This document shows, piece after piece, positions 50,599 to 61,000 of a DNA stretch of 64,000 nt (its first letter is position 1; every line of letters starts with the position of its first letter). The stretch is from the NCBI RefSeq assembly GCF_024198255.1, contig NZ_JAJVKW010000010.1, positions 372,001-436,000 of the forward strand, given 5' to 3'. The notes under the pieces are model-generated. The model was not told the origin of the DNA, did no database searches, and was given only the letters and a program-made list of their open reading frames with translations. A program made the position numbers and the translations under genes. This stretch comes from Myxococcus guangdongensis (GTDB lineage: Bacteria; Myxococcota; Myxococcia; Myxococcales; Myxococcaceae).

Positions 50599-51840
50599 TC
50601 AGTCCCGATGGGCCACGTTGCCCGCGGACCCATCATCGTCACGCTGGTCCTGCAGCCAGACCTGTGGGCAGAGCGACTCCAGCGACTCCACGCTCGCGTC
50701 ATCCAGCAGGTTGTCCGTCAGGACCAGCATCTCCAGATGCGCGAACGCACCCGCGCCCGCCACGAGCGCAGCCGCCCCCTTGCTTGTCATCGTGCCCAAC
50801 GACAGGTCCAGCCGCGTGAGCCGCCGCAGCACCGGCGCCGAAGGCAGGGCCTCGCACACCGCATCCGTGAACCCCGCGTTGCACAGTCCCAGGTGCACCA
50901 GCCTCGGCATCCCCGTGCCTTCGAGCAACGGCCGTACATCCTCGAACGACACATTCCCCCCGTGCTCCGCCACGCCGAACCAGAGCTCCAGCTTCTCCAG
51001 GTTCGGCCAGCTCGCCGAGAGGATGGACCGCAGGGACTCGCGCGACAGCCCCGAGGTCTCGATGGTCAGCTCCCGCAAATCCGGCAGGTGCATGGCGCCG
51101 AGCACCATGTCCCCACGCAGCGTCAACGTGTGCAGCCTCGGCAGCGCCGTGTACAGGGACGATACATCTCCGAGTCGGACGCGCGAGAGGCCGAACTCGT
51201 TCTCCAGCACGTCCGCGACCTTCAGCTCCCGCAGCGTCGCGGGCGCGTACCGTGCGATGAGCTGGATGATGCCTTCGTAGTGATTCGAGTCCGCGGCGTC
51301 GTCGAGCAGCCCCACCGTCAATGCACGCAAGAAGCGCGCGGAGGGATGCGTGAGCAGCTCCGTCAGCACCCGAGGCACGTCCAGCGAGTAGGCGTGGTTG
51401 CTCCCGAGCCACGCCCGCTGGATGAAGCCCAGATGCCAGTGCCAGTGCACTCGCCCGCTCGAGAGCCCCGAGTACCGCGAGGGCTCGGCGTACAACTCCC
51501 CGAACATCTCCCGCGCATGGCGTGCGAAGAAGTCACTGACCTCCTTCTCCCGCCCCATCTTCTCGCGAGCCGTGGCGAGCAACACCGCGTGCTGGAGCGC
51601 TATCAGCTCCCCACGAGGGACACCTCGCGCCTGCAGCCAATCCCCATAGATAAGATAGGCGTCGTCGTTCTCTGGATCCCGGAGGATGGCGGCCTCCAGC
51701 TCCGGCTCCCGAAGCTCCGTGGACACCACGGGCGCGGGCGTTGGGGCAGGAGCGGGCGAGACCGGGTCGAACCCCGAGAAGAAGTCATCCAGCACCTGGA
51801 TGACCCGGGTCAGCATGTTCCTGTAGTCGAACTTCGCCAT
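50599..51840 (-). CDS. TIGR02996 domain protein with leucine-rich repeats
   Basis: A 413-residue protein. Residues about 46-85 (LEAAILRDPENDDAYLIYGDWLQARGVPRGELI) are the TIGR02996 motif, common in large myxobacterial and planctomycete genomes. The C-terminal 250 residues contain leucine-rich-repeat segments (LHTLTLRGDMVL, LRELTIETSGL, RLVHLGLCNAGF, LTRLDLSLGTM, HLEMLVLTDNLL). Probably a cytoplasmic protein-binding protein; no enzyme activity is suggested. Confidence 0.82.
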   Translation of the reverse strand: MAKFDYRNMLTRVIQVLDDFFSGFDPVSPAPAPTPAPVVSTELREPELEAAILRDPENDDAYLIYGDWLQARGVPRGELIALQHAVLLATAREKMGREKEVSDFFARHAREMFGELYAEPSRYSGLSSGRVHWHWHLGFIQRAWLGSNHAYSLDVPRVLTELLTHPSARFLRALTVGLLDDAADSNHYEGIIQLIARYAPATLRELKVADVLENEFGLSRVRLGDVSSLYTALPRLHTLTLRGDMVLGAMHLPDLRELTIETSGLSRESLRSILSASWPNLEKLELWFGVAEHGGNVSFEDVRPLLEGTGMPRLVHLGLCNAGFTDAVCEALPSAPVLRRLTRLDLSLGTMTSKGAAALVAGAGAFAHLEMLVLTDNLLDDASVESLESLCPQVWLQDQRDDDGSAGNVAHRD

Positions 51841-51901
51841 GGCTCCCCGAGCCTCCGCGTCCGCTCCCCGAGGAGAACGGACGCGGGCCCCGGGAGTCGC
51901 G

Positions 51902-53077
51902 CTACGGGACGTACCAGAAAGCGCCGTATCCGTTCACCCTCGAGGTCATCGAAATCTGGCGGTTGGTGATGACGGTGTCGCAACCCTGGGTGGGGTTGCA
52001 CTGGACGATTTCCGCGAGCACGCCCGTGTATTCGACGACGTAGTCATCCGGATTGGTGGAGTAGCCGGTCGGCGGGCAGCTCACCCCGGGCGTCGGGCAG
52101 TTGCAGCTGTTCGCAAGCAGGTTCCCCGCCGCGTCACTGGCGCACTGCTGGTTGTTGATGCGCTGGACGAGGTTGATGAGGTTCTGCCGCGTGTAGTGGA
52201 CGCGGAAGAAGCGCAGGTCCGAGAACTGCGAGTGGGTCGTCGTCGCGCCCGTGTAGCGCACGGTGGACAGGTCCGTGTTGCACAGGGCGTTGCCGGTGAA
52301 CCAGGCGCCGTTGGGATAGTCGAAGCCGACGTTGCCCCGGCCGTTGGCGGGACAAGGCGAAGCGGGGACGTTGTTCGCATAGACCCCCCCGAGCACGCCG
52401 ATGGGACGCAGGTTCGGATGCGCCGTGTCGCGCAGATACGCGAACATGCTCAGCTGCGCCGCGCCCGAGTTGAGGATGTCCCCCGGGCCCGGGTTGCTGA
52501 GGCCGTTCCACGTCGCCCCTCCGTCGGACGTGTTCCAGCCCGTCACCAGCGGCACCGTCATGTTCCCCTGGAGCACGAACTCCGTGGGCCACGTTCCGAG
52601 CACGCCGTTGCGCGTCGTGAAGAGCGAGAAGGGCCGCGGCCGGTTCGCCGGGCTCCACGCGTAGCCGAACATGTCGTTGTAGCCGCCGCCCTCCACGTGC
52701 GTCTTGGGCGAGGTCCACGAGTTGAGCAGCATGCCGGCGTCGTAGCAGTAGACCTGCGCCGCGGGCGTCCCCGACGCGGACTCGGGTTGCTGCCCCCGCT
52801 GCCACGAGGAGAAGGGCGAGGGGACGCTCAGCCCCGTGAAGGTCCCCACGTTGTAGGACACCGGCGTGGAGGCGATGTTGCCCTGCCAGCGCATCAGCAT
52901 GGACCACGCGTCCTGCCGCACGCCGTTGTTCGGGTCCAGGTACTGGCCTCCCGTCGTGAACAGCGGCGCCACCTGCGTGTGGCACACCGTCGGCGTCATG
53001 GGATGGAAGTCCGCCGCGCTCGCGCTGCCGGTGGTGAGCAAGACGAGCGTGGCGGGAAGGACTCTCTGGAGCTGCAT
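51902..53077 (-). CDS. Secreted protein, unknown function
   Basis: A 391-residue protein with signal peptide (VLPATLVLLTTGSASA) from ATG 53077, AGGGGG upstream. The mature part is rich in Asn, Gly and Thr with scattered cysteines (CASDAAGNLLANSC, CPTPGVSC) and many aromatic residues, reminiscent of exported myxobacterial proteins of 350-450 residues such as the one at 33339. No family is recognised. It sits below the GH3 enzyme on the same strand. Confidence 0.6.
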   Translation of the reverse strand: MQLQRVLPATLVLLTTGSASAADFHPMTPTVCHTQVAPLFTTGGQYLDPNNGVRQDAWSMLMRWQGNIASTPVSYNVGTFTGLSVPSPFSSWQRGQQPESASGTPAAQVYCYDAGMLLNSWTSPKTHVEGGGYNDMFGYAWSPANRPRPFSLFTTRNGVLGTWPTEFVLQGNMTVPLVTGWNTSDGGATWNGLSNPGPGDILNSGAAQLSMFAYLRDTAHPNLRPIGVLGGVYANNVPASPCPANGRGNVGFDYPNGAWFTGNALCNTDLSTVRYTGATTTHSQFSDLRFFRVHYTRQNLINLVQRINNQQCASDAAGNLLANSCNCPTPGVSCPPTGYSTNPDDYVVEYTGVLAEIVQCNPTQGCDTVITNRQISMTSRVNGYGAFWYVP

Positions 53078-53088
53078 GGTGGTTCCCC

Positions 53089-53126
53089 CTGAAGAGGCCC
53101 TCCACGGATGGAGAGGGACCTCTTCA
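53089..53126 (-). terminator. Terminator hairpin after the GH3 gene
   Basis: CTGAAGAGG-CCCTC pairs with GAGGG-(A)-CCTCTTCAG: a 14-bp stem with one bulged A and a 10-base loop, 40 bases past the gene. Confidence 0.55.
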
Positions 53127-53166
53127 GGGTGTACGCGCCACACTCTGCGTGATTTCCAGGCGAGGA

Positions 53167-56100
53167 CTATTTGGTGAAGGAGATGGGGCCGCTGGAGAGC
53201 GTGGTGTTGTTCGCGCCGTCCACCGCCCGCACCCGCCAGGTGTGGCTGCCCGCGGCGAGGCCCGTGAGCGTCGTCTGCTCCGTGCCCACGCCGTACACCT
53301 CGAACTCCCACAGCGAGTACCCGTAGCCCGTGCCGCGCTCGATGCCGCGCATGCGGACGTAGCGCCCCACGCCGCTCAGCCCCGTCAGGTCATCCTGCCC
53401 GCCGTTGCCGTTGGCCTCCGTGTACACCGTGCGCCACGTCGTCCCGTCCACCGACGCGTCGATGGCGTACTGCTTCCCGTACGCCGCCTCCCAGAGCAGG
53501 TTCACCCGCTTGAGCGAGTACACCGCGCCCAGGTCCACGGTGATGGACTCGGTGTTGGGGGTGGGCCCATCCGCGCGACTGGCCCAGCGCGTCGCCGTGG
53601 CGTTGCCGTCCACCGCGTCGTTGGGGCTGCCGAACTCGGACGACGTCGCGGAGACGTTCTTGCCGAGCGCCAGGTTCGTCGTCGTGCCCACGTACGGCTT
53701 GGGCGTCACGTCCGGCGCGCGGTCCGTGCCGTCCACCACGAGCACGTACTTCGACACGCCCGCGCCCACGTCCGTCGTCTGCTCCCAGATGAACGTGGTG
53801 GAGGCTCCCGGTACCGATGCTCCCGCCGAGGGCACCAGCGCCGCGAAGGCCGCCGGGGGCGCGGTGTCGTTGAGCGTGAACGTCGCCGTCGCCGACTGCG
53901 TGACGCCGCCCGCCCAGTTGTACGCCCGCACGAACCAGGTGTGCGCGCCGTTGCCCAGCGCCGCGTTGATGACCGGCGCGGAGTTCGTGCGCGTCGTGGC
54001 CACGGGGAACGGGCTGCCGTCGAGGAACACCTCGTAGCGGTGGATGCCCGTCTGCGGGTCGCTGCTCGCCGTCCACGTGAAGTTCGGCCGCGTGGTGAGG
54101 GTGGAGCCCGGCGCTGGCGTCAGCAGCGTGAAGGCCGTGGGCGGCGTCGAGTCGGACAGCCCGAAGCCCTCGATGCCCGCGCCGTACTGGAACAGCGGGT
54201 TGCCGTAGATGGGCAGCACCGGCAGGCCCTGGGCGATGCGCGAGCGAATCTCCGCGCGCTGCGCCGCCGTGGCGCCCAGGTCGAACGGGAGGTCCCACTG
54301 CTCGAGCTGGTTGTTCTCCACGTCGGTGCCAATCTGGTCCAGCGAGCGCGGCAGCTGCCAGGGCAGCTTGCCTCGCGGGAACACGTCACCGAAGAGCACG
54401 TCCGCCACCGCGGGGCCGCCCGAGTCTCCGGGCCGGTACGCCACGAGCAGCGCGTTCGTCTGCGGCACCACGTTGGTGAGGATGTACGGGCGCGGCAGGA
54501 TGAGCACCGTCGTCGTGGGGATGTTGCGCGCGCGGAAGCCCGTGATGAGGCCGTACTGGTTGCCCCACTTGGCGTCGTGCGCGGGGCCGATGGGGTCTCC
54601 GGGCAGGTAGGGCTTCTCCTTGTCCCACTCGGTGCCGTGGGTGAAGTAGCTCTCGCCCACCACGACGATGGCCGCGCTGGGCGTCACGCCGGCGGGCGCG
54701 TTGTCCTTGTACACCGTGATTCCGGCCGCCTCCGCGCGCTGCTTGAGGGCCTGGTAGATGGTCAGGTCCCCGAACTCCGTGCCGTGGAAGTCCGAGCGCC
54801 ACGTCACCATGCACGGCCCCGCGTCCGCGCACGGCCCCGCGATGACGATGCTCGAGCCCGCGCCGAGGCGAATTGGCAGCGCGCCGTCGTTCTTCAGCAG
54901 CGTCATCGCGTTCTGCGCCGCGCGGCGCACCAGCGCCTTGTGGTCCGCCGTGTGCCACTCGGACGTGCCCGCCGGGCCTCGGCGGTACGGGTCCTCGAAG
55001 ATGCCCAGGCGGAACTTCAGGTCCAGAATCCTGCGCACCGACTCGTTGATGCGGGCAATCGGCACCGCCGTCTCGAAGTCGCCCATCTGCGCGGGGTTGG
55101 CGCCGCCCATGACGTCCGAGCCCGCCGTCGCCGAGCGCACCCACGCCCCCGACGGCAGCCAGTCCGAGCAGATGACGCCCTGGTAGCCCAGCTTCACGCG
55201 CAGGTAGTTGAGGATGCCCACGCTGTCGCCCGCGCCGTAGCCCTCCGGGCCGAGCAACCAGCTGCCCGCGTAGCCGGGCATGATGCCGCTGGTGCCGGCC
55301 TCCAGCGCCGCGTGCCACGGGCGCATGTGGTAGTGGATGGTGGTGCCGTCGTACGTGATGCCGGCCTCACCGCCCGCGCCCTGGCCGGGCCAGTGCTTGG
55401 TGGTGACCCAGATGGAGTGCGGGTTCACCTCGGGGCCGCCCTGCAGGCCCGCGATGAGCGCGCGGGTGATGCCCGCCGCCAGGTCCGCGTCCTCGCCGTT
55501 GCCCTCCTGGATGCGCGGATAGAGCACCTTGGTGCCCACCTCCGCCAGCGGTGACAGCGTGCCCCGGCTGCCCACCGCGAGCTGCTCGCGGCGCTGCATG
55601 TCGCCCAGCTCGTAGATGGTGTCCATGTCCCGCGAGGCCGCGAGCGCCGGCTGCGTGGGCCAGCTCGTCTTGAAGCCGTGGATGGAGTCGCCCGCGTCGA
55701 TGTTGGGGATGCCCAGCCGCGTCGCCGCGGAGGCTCGCTGGAAGGCGACGATGTCCGTGGGGCTCAGCGGCCCCATGGTGAAGCCCGCCTCGGGGAAGGT
55801 CTTCGCCTCGTAGAACATCTGCAGCGCCTTCTCGCGGGTGGTCATCCGCGCCATCAGGTCGTTGACGCGCGTGGCGATGGGGTTGTGCCAGTCCTCGTAC
55901 GGGTCGATGACGCCGTTCTTGTTCAAGTCGCGCATGCCGTTGATGAGCGCGACGCCGTCGTCCGCCGTCTCGACGACGGGCAGGTACAGGCTGAAGGTGC
56001 GCAGGTCGGAGCGGCTGGTAGCGCCGCTGCCTTGCGTGGCCACGACGTACCACTTGTACGTCCAGCGGTCGGGCAGGTCCCTGTCCAGCGTCCACGACGT

Positions 56101-57633
56101 CGCCGTGGTGGTGGTCATCAGCGTGTAGCGGTCCAGCAGGTTGCCCGCCGCCATCCAGTCGTAATCGTCACGGCTGACGTTCAGGTAGACCTTGTAGTTC
56201 GCCGCGCCGGAGACGGCGGCCCACTGGAGCGTGGGGCGGCGCGTGCTCGTCACCATGGCGGCGTTGGCCGGGGCGACCAGCGCGAACGCTCCCGAGACGG
56301 GCGGCGGCGCGGGCGCGACGTACGGGTCCGGGATGATGGTGCGGTCGCGGTCCGGGCCCGTGCCCGTCGAATAGATTTCCACCTTCCACTCGGCGCCCTG
56401 CACCGCGAGCGCGGTGACGCTCTGTCCTCGCAGCACCGTGCCGTTGGCCGCGGTGACGACCAGCCGGATGTCCGTGTTGGGCGCGGTGGGGGAGAACTGG
56501 TTCTTCGACAGCGTCACCGTGGTGTTGGGCGCGAAGGTGATTTCGTAGGTGAAGGGCCCAGGCGGGTTGCGCACCGACGGCGTGGTGTTGCCCTCCTCGG
56601 GCGTCGGCGTGACGCTCACCGGCGCGGGCGAGACGTTGATCTTCGCGTACGCCAGCTCCGGGAACATCAGCTTGATGGTCTGGTTCGTCGTCTGCGGCGG
56701 CGGCTCCTGCGGGCCCTGGCCGGGCGCGTAGATTTCGAGGTCCCACAGGGAGATGCCGTAGCCGGTGCCCTTGGTGAGCGCGCGCACGCGCACGTAGCGG
56801 GCCGAGCCCGACACGGTGACCTCCCGTCGCCCCGGCGCGCCGTCGGTGATGTTGGAGGCCAGGGGCGCCCAGGTGGAGTCGTTCGTCGAGCCCTCGAGGA
56901 CGTACGTCGCCGCGTAGGCGCCCTCCCAGTTGAGCACCACCTTGCCCAGGGTCTGCGCGCTGCCCAGGTCCACGCGAATCCACGGCTGCGCCTCCACCTC
57001 CGACGAGGACCAGCGTGTCGTCGTGTTGCCGTCCACCGCGTAGCCGGGCGCCAGGTGCGCCGCGTTGGCCTCCACGCTGGACGCCGTGGCGGGGCGGTTC
57101 TTCGCCAGGTCTCCGGTGGTGGAGGTGCCGCCGCCGTAGATGGCCAGCTCCCACAGCGAGTAGCCGTAGTCGATGGCGCCGCGCTGCGTGCAGAGGATGC
57201 GCACGTAGCGGCCCGTGCCCGTCACCGTCAGGTCATCCGTGCCGCCGTCGCCGTCCGTCACCGCGCGGATGTCCGTCCAGTTCGTCGCGTCCGTGGACGT
57301 CTGCACCGTGTAGGCGCGCGCGTACGCGGTCTCCCACGTCAGCACGACCCGGTTGATGGCGGTGCTCGCGCCCAGGTCGACGTAGAGCCACTCGTTGTTG
57401 GTGAACGCGCTGCCCCAGCGCGTGCCGCCGTCTCCGTCCACGGCGTAGGTGCCTCCGAGCCCGGGTTCGGAGGACGACGCCACCGTGGGCCGGTTGAGGG
57501 CGAGGTTGCCCACCTGGGCGCTCGCGTCCGAGGCGAACCCCGCCACACCCACCACCACCGCCACCGCACATGCCCGCGTCAGCAGACTCCTGACACGGTG
57601 CAGCGCCTGCACAAGAGGAGTTGGTAATTGCAT
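53167..57633 (-). CDS. Secreted glycoside hydrolase family 3 with three discoidin (F5/8 type C) domains
   Basis: A 1488-residue exported enzyme; the signal peptide ends near residue 40 (FASDASA). Domains in order: discoidin about 43-170 (NLALNRPTVASSSE), discoidin about 180-315 (DLAKNRPATASSVE), a linker/CBM-like domain about 335-450, an FN3-like part about 465-555, the GH3 catalytic region about 575-1180, two FN3/Ig-like modules, and a third discoidin at about 1360-1470. The GH3 core shows KHWPGQG and the nucleophile motif VICSDWLPSG. Such enzymes cleave beta-glucosidic bonds, while discoidin domains bind sugars, so it is probably a polysaccharide-degrading exoenzyme. About three times the length of a single-domain GH3 catalytic unit. 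Confidence 0.9.
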   Translation of the reverse strand: MQLPTPLVQALHRVRSLLTRACAVAVVVGVAGFASDASAQVGNLALNRPTVASSSEPGLGGTYAVDGDGGTRWGSAFTNNEWLYVDLGASTAINRVVLTWETAYARAYTVQTSTDATNWTDIRAVTDGDGGTDDLTVTGTGRYVRILCTQRGAIDYGYSLWELAIYGGGTSTTGDLAKNRPATASSVEANAAHLAPGYAVDGNTTTRWSSSEVEAQPWIRVDLGSAQTLGKVVLNWEGAYAATYVLEGSTNDSTWAPLASNITDGAPGRREVTVSGSARYVRVRALTKGTGYGISLWDLEIYAPGQGPQEPPPQTTNQTIKLMFPELAYAKINVSPAPVSVTPTPEEGNTTPSVRNPPGPFTYEITFAPNTTVTLSKNQFSPTAPNTDIRLVVTAANGTVLRGQSVTALAVQGAEWKVEIYSTGTGPDRDRTIIPDPYVAPAPPPVSGAFALVAPANAAMVTSTRRPTLQWAAVSGAANYKVYLNVSRDDYDWMAAGNLLDRYTLMTTTTATSWTLDRDLPDRWTYKWYVVATQGSGATSRSDLRTFSLYLPVVETADDGVALINGMRDLNKNGVIDPYEDWHNPIATRVNDLMARMTTREKALQMFYEAKTFPEAGFTMGPLSPTDIVAFQRASAATRLGIPNIDAGDSIHGFKTSWPTQPALAASRDMDTIYELGDMQRREQLAVGSRGTLSPLAEVGTKVLYPRIQEGNGEDADLAAGITRALIAGLQGGPEVNPHSIWVTTKHWPGQGAGGEAGITYDGTTIHYHMRPWHAALEAGTSGIMPGYAGSWLLGPEGYGAGDSVGILNYLRVKLGYQGVICSDWLPSGAWVRSATAGSDVMGGANPAQMGDFETAVPIARINESVRRILDLKFRLGIFEDPYRRGPAGTSEWHTADHKALVRRAAQNAMTLLKNDGALPIRLGAGSSIVIAGPCADAGPCMVTWRSDFHGTEFGDLTIYQALKQRAEAAGITVYKDNAPAGVTPSAAIVVVGESYFTHGTEWDKEKPYLPGDPIGPAHDAKWGNQYGLITGFRARNIPTTTVLILPRPYILTNVVPQTNALLVAYRPGDSGGPAVADVLFGDVFPRGKLPWQLPRSLDQIGTDVENNQLEQWDLPFDLGATAAQRAEIRSRIAQGLPVLPIYGNPLFQYGAGIEGFGLSDSTPPTAFTLLTPAPGSTLTTRPNFTWTASSDPQTGIHRYEVFLDGSPFPVATTRTNSAPVINAALGNGAHTWFVRAYNWAGGVTQSATATFTLNDTAPPAAFAALVPSAGASVPGASTTFIWEQTTDVGAGVSKYVLVVDGTDRAPDVTPKPYVGTTTNLALGKNVSATSSEFGSPNDAVDGNATATRWASRADGPTPNTESITVDLGAVYSLKRVNLLWEAAYGKQYAIDASVDGTTWRTVYTEANGNGGQDDLTGLSGVGRYVRMRGIERGTGYGYSLWEFEVYGVGTEQTTLTGLAAGSHTWRVRAVDGANNTTLSSGPISFTK

Positions 57634-57731
57634 GGAATGAAAAGCGGGCCGCTGGAGAAAGTGGGGGAGGGGATGAACAAACGCATACCGAGATGAGGCT
57701 GCGTCCGAGCGGTCCTTTCCTTTCGTGACTG

Positions 57732-57763
57732 ATTCTATTTCTTCGGACGAAAAAGAAAGTCAA
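57732..57763 (-). promoter_or_regulatory. Possible sigma-70-type promoter of the GH3 gene
   Basis: On the minus strand TTGACT is followed after 20 bases by TAGAAT, in the only AT-rich stretch of the region, about 100 bases upstream of the start. The spacing is longer than the usual 17, so this is only a weak candidate. Confidence 0.25.
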
Positions 57764-57957
57764 ACCAAGCCAGGATAACGCGTTAAGTCGAGAAATGCCC
57801 GCGGGGCGGTCATGCAGGATTTTCATCAGGGTGTGTGGTCGCCGCGTCGCGTCGCGGACAGTGACCCTGAGGGGGCGCAGAATCGGCGCGGGTGTCTGTC
57901 GGGTATCGACAGCGTCGTGTGGATGCTCCAGTGGTGCGGGCCCACCACGGGCGAGTG

Positions 57958-57984
57958 GGAGCGCGGCGAGACGGGCCGCGCTCC
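57958..57984 (-). terminator. Strong terminator hairpin after the C39-domain gene
   Basis: Perfect 10-bp stem GGAGCGCGGC / GCCGCGCTCC with a 7-base loop, 18 bases past the stop. Confidence 0.6.
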
Positions 57985-58001
57985 TGGACCGGTGAGTCGA
58001 C

Positions 58002-61000
58002 TCAGGGTGACTCGTGTTGCTTTGCCCACGCGGCGACTTCGGGCGTGCGCTTCTGAACCCAGGCGCGGAACTCGTCACCCTGGGAGAGGTACTGCTCACC
58101 ACCGCCCGCGCCGCCGGAGGGCGGGTGTCCGAAGAACAGCGTGTGTACCTCGCGGCCGAGCGTCGCCATGTCGACGCCGTGGGCCTTGGCGAGTCGCTCG
58201 AGGAACTCCTGGAAGTGCGCGCCCTTCATCTTCATCGCGTCGGCGGCCTGCGCGAGGCTGTCCAGGTGAAGTGAATCCTGCGCGATGTCCGGGTGCGCGG
58301 TGAGGAAGGTCTGCACCTGCTCGGGTGACATGCCCGCGCCCTGGACCAGACGGCTGCCGAGGAAGTCGGGGCCCAGATGGATGAGGCCCTTCGCGAGTCC
58401 CGGGGCCATGCCGCTGGCGGTGAGCAGCTTCACCTGCTCTTCGCGCAGGCGCTCGTCCGCGGGGTCCAGGTACTTCAGCCCGAGGCCCCCGAGGAATAGC
58501 GCCGCCCCCAGAATCTGGAAGCCGGGCGCCATGCCGAACAGGGAGGCTCCCGCCATCAGCGCGCCACCGAGCGCCTGTGCTCCCGAGGACGCGAACTTCC
58601 ACCCGTCGCCCTGCTGCAGGAATTGGATGCTCTGCATCGCGTCGCCGGCCGCGCCCAGCACCGCGCCCAGAGCGGAAAGCTTGCCGAAGGCCGAGACCGC
58701 CGAGGACCAGCGCGCCGTCTTGCCGAGCACGCTGGTGATGACCGTGGCCCCGTCTCCCGTGACGCTCAGGCCGTCACCGACGACCTTGAGCCGCGAGGCG
58801 AGGTCCGCCTGACTCCAGCCCGCCGCGTCTCCGACGAACGCGGTGGTGGTGACGAGCATGCCCAGGGTCCGCAGTGCCTGGCCCCGGGGAGATTCCGGGG
58901 GGAAAGGCAGGCCCGTCTCCTGGTCCGTGAGCAGCGACTTCAGCGACTTCGTCGTCTCGAGCACCTGCGCATCGGTGGAGCCGGGCTTGATGTCGCGCAG
59001 CAGCCGGACGTACGACTTCATGTCGCTCGACTTCATCCCGAACACGTCGGCGTAGCGCGCGAGCCCGTCGAAGATTTTTCGTGCTTCACCGGGCGACTTG
59101 TTGCCCGCGGAGATGAGGGCCACCGTGCCGGCGCTCTTCACCAGCGCGAGCGCGAGCTTCTCGTCGAAGTCCTTGCCGTCCTTCAGCGCGCCCACCACGT
59201 CGAGGAAGAGCGGCTTGTCCTCGGCCTTCGCGGTGAGCTGCGCGGCGAGGTACTCGGCTCCGCCCTTCGTCTCCGCCAGTCGGGGCAGCTCGCGCGCGAG
59301 CGCCTGGACGCGCGCCTCGTCCGAGCCCACGGGCACGCCATCCGGCGCGGCGGTGGAGAGCAGCTTGCCCAGGCGCTCGTGCTCCGCGAGGTCCTGCTGC
59401 ACGGTGCCCTGGAGCATGTACGTGTCGATGAAGGACTTCTGCTGCTCGGGCGTGAGGACGGCGGCAGGTCCACTGAGCAGCTCGGTGAGCCGCTGCTGGT
59501 GCTGCTGCGCCTTGTCCGCCGCGGCGGAGAACTGGCCGCGGATGCCGTCGAGGGTGCTCCACAGCGTCTGGTGCAGCGCCGCCTGGGCCGTGCCGTAGGA
59601 GGGCGCGGTGCTGCCTGGAGGGATGACCTCGCCACGACTGAAGGAGCGCTCGATGTCGAACGCGAGCCGTGAGCCGAGGCCGAAGTTCATGGATGTGCGC
59701 ACCGCGCTCGTCAGCGACATGTTGACGAGCGTGGGAGGCGCGTCGCGCGTGAAGGCCTTGCCCACGCGGCCGGCCGTCGGGTCCTCGAGGTGCTCGGTGG
59801 CGCGCGCGAGGGCGTAGTACGTCTCGTGCTCGATGCGCGTCTCCTCGTTCGCGAGCTTCTCGAGCACCTTGCGGTCATGGAGGTCCGGTGGCTTCTGCGA
59901 GCCGGGCGGATGGAGCTTGCGGTTCGTCTCCGGCGACACGCCGGCGAAGAGCTGGCCCATCTTGGCGAGGGACGGCTCCGCCGCGCGGACGAACGCCTCC
60001 TGGTAGACGGGGTCCGGGTTGCTGGCGATGAGCCGCTCGAACTGACGCGCGCCCTGCTCCAGGCTCGTCTGGAGGGTGGCCTCCAGCGCCTTCGCGTCCT
60101 GGGTCGCGCGGGTCTTCACGTCCGTGCCGGTGCCGCCGACGGTGCTCACGCCGAGGTTCGGGATGAAGGGCTCGGGCCTCGGCGCGGGGACATCGCGGGC
60201 GGCGTCCTCGAGGCGCTTCGCCACCGCCGCGCCCACGCTGCCTCCCGCGCGTGCGCCCACGTCCGCGGCCGTGTTCGAGGAGGCGCCTTGGAGCGCGGTG
60301 AAGGACGGCTGTCCGCGCGTGGGCGAGAAGAAGACGCCCAGTTGCTCGCGCGTCATCGCCACCGGGCCGCCGGTGTGGAGGGGGTCGGCGACCAGGTACT
60401 TTCCATCCGAGGTCTTGCCGAGAATCGCGTTGAGGTGGCCGATGTCGCCCGAGCCCATGCGCTCGGGGAACTGCTCGCGCCAGGCCGCGTTCGTCCGGCC
60501 GTTGGCGACCACGGGGTTGCCCGCGGCGAGCTGGCGGTCCAGCTCTTCCCAGCCCTGTCCGTAGCGCGCGTCGAGCCCCGCGCCCTTGATGCCGTCGCTG
60601 ACCATGGTGCCGCCGGTGAGCTCGCGGTCGCGGTCGAGTTGCGGCACGCGGGTGCCGTCGGAGGCCTTCACGGAGGTGAACTCACTCTCGCGGCGAGGGC
60701 TCATCAACGCGCGCGCGTAGTCGACCTGTTGCTCGTGGGTGAGGCCGGCGGGCATGTGGCCCGTGTATGCGAGCGACATGGCGAGGCTCGCGGGGCCGCA
60801 GTTGGTGCTGCCGCGAGGACCGGTCGGGTTGTACTCGGAGGTGAACTGGGTGATGAACGCGTCCTCGGCGGACATGGCGGGACGACGTGCACCGCCAGAG
60901 GTCTTCTCTTCCGTGAGGGCCTTGCCGAGCGCCTCGCGTGTCTTGCCCGCGTAGTCGCCCGAGGCCGTGATGCCGTGCTCGGCCTGGAAGCGCTCCAGCG

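Larger units (their letters stand above)
57634..58001. other. Intergenic region upstream of the GH3 gene
   Basis: About 370 bases with no supported gene. The part nearest GH3 (57650-57785) is clearly AT-rich and presumably carries the GH3 promoter and 5' leader. The part nearest the C39 gene contains that gene's terminator hairpin. Confidence 0.5.

Noticed and set aside
53149..57627. Long plus-strand open frames opposite the GH3 gene (801 and 649 codons)
   Set aside because: The GH3 protein on the minus strand has clear domains and motifs; the plus-strand translations are Arg/Ala/Val-rich without any recognisable feature.
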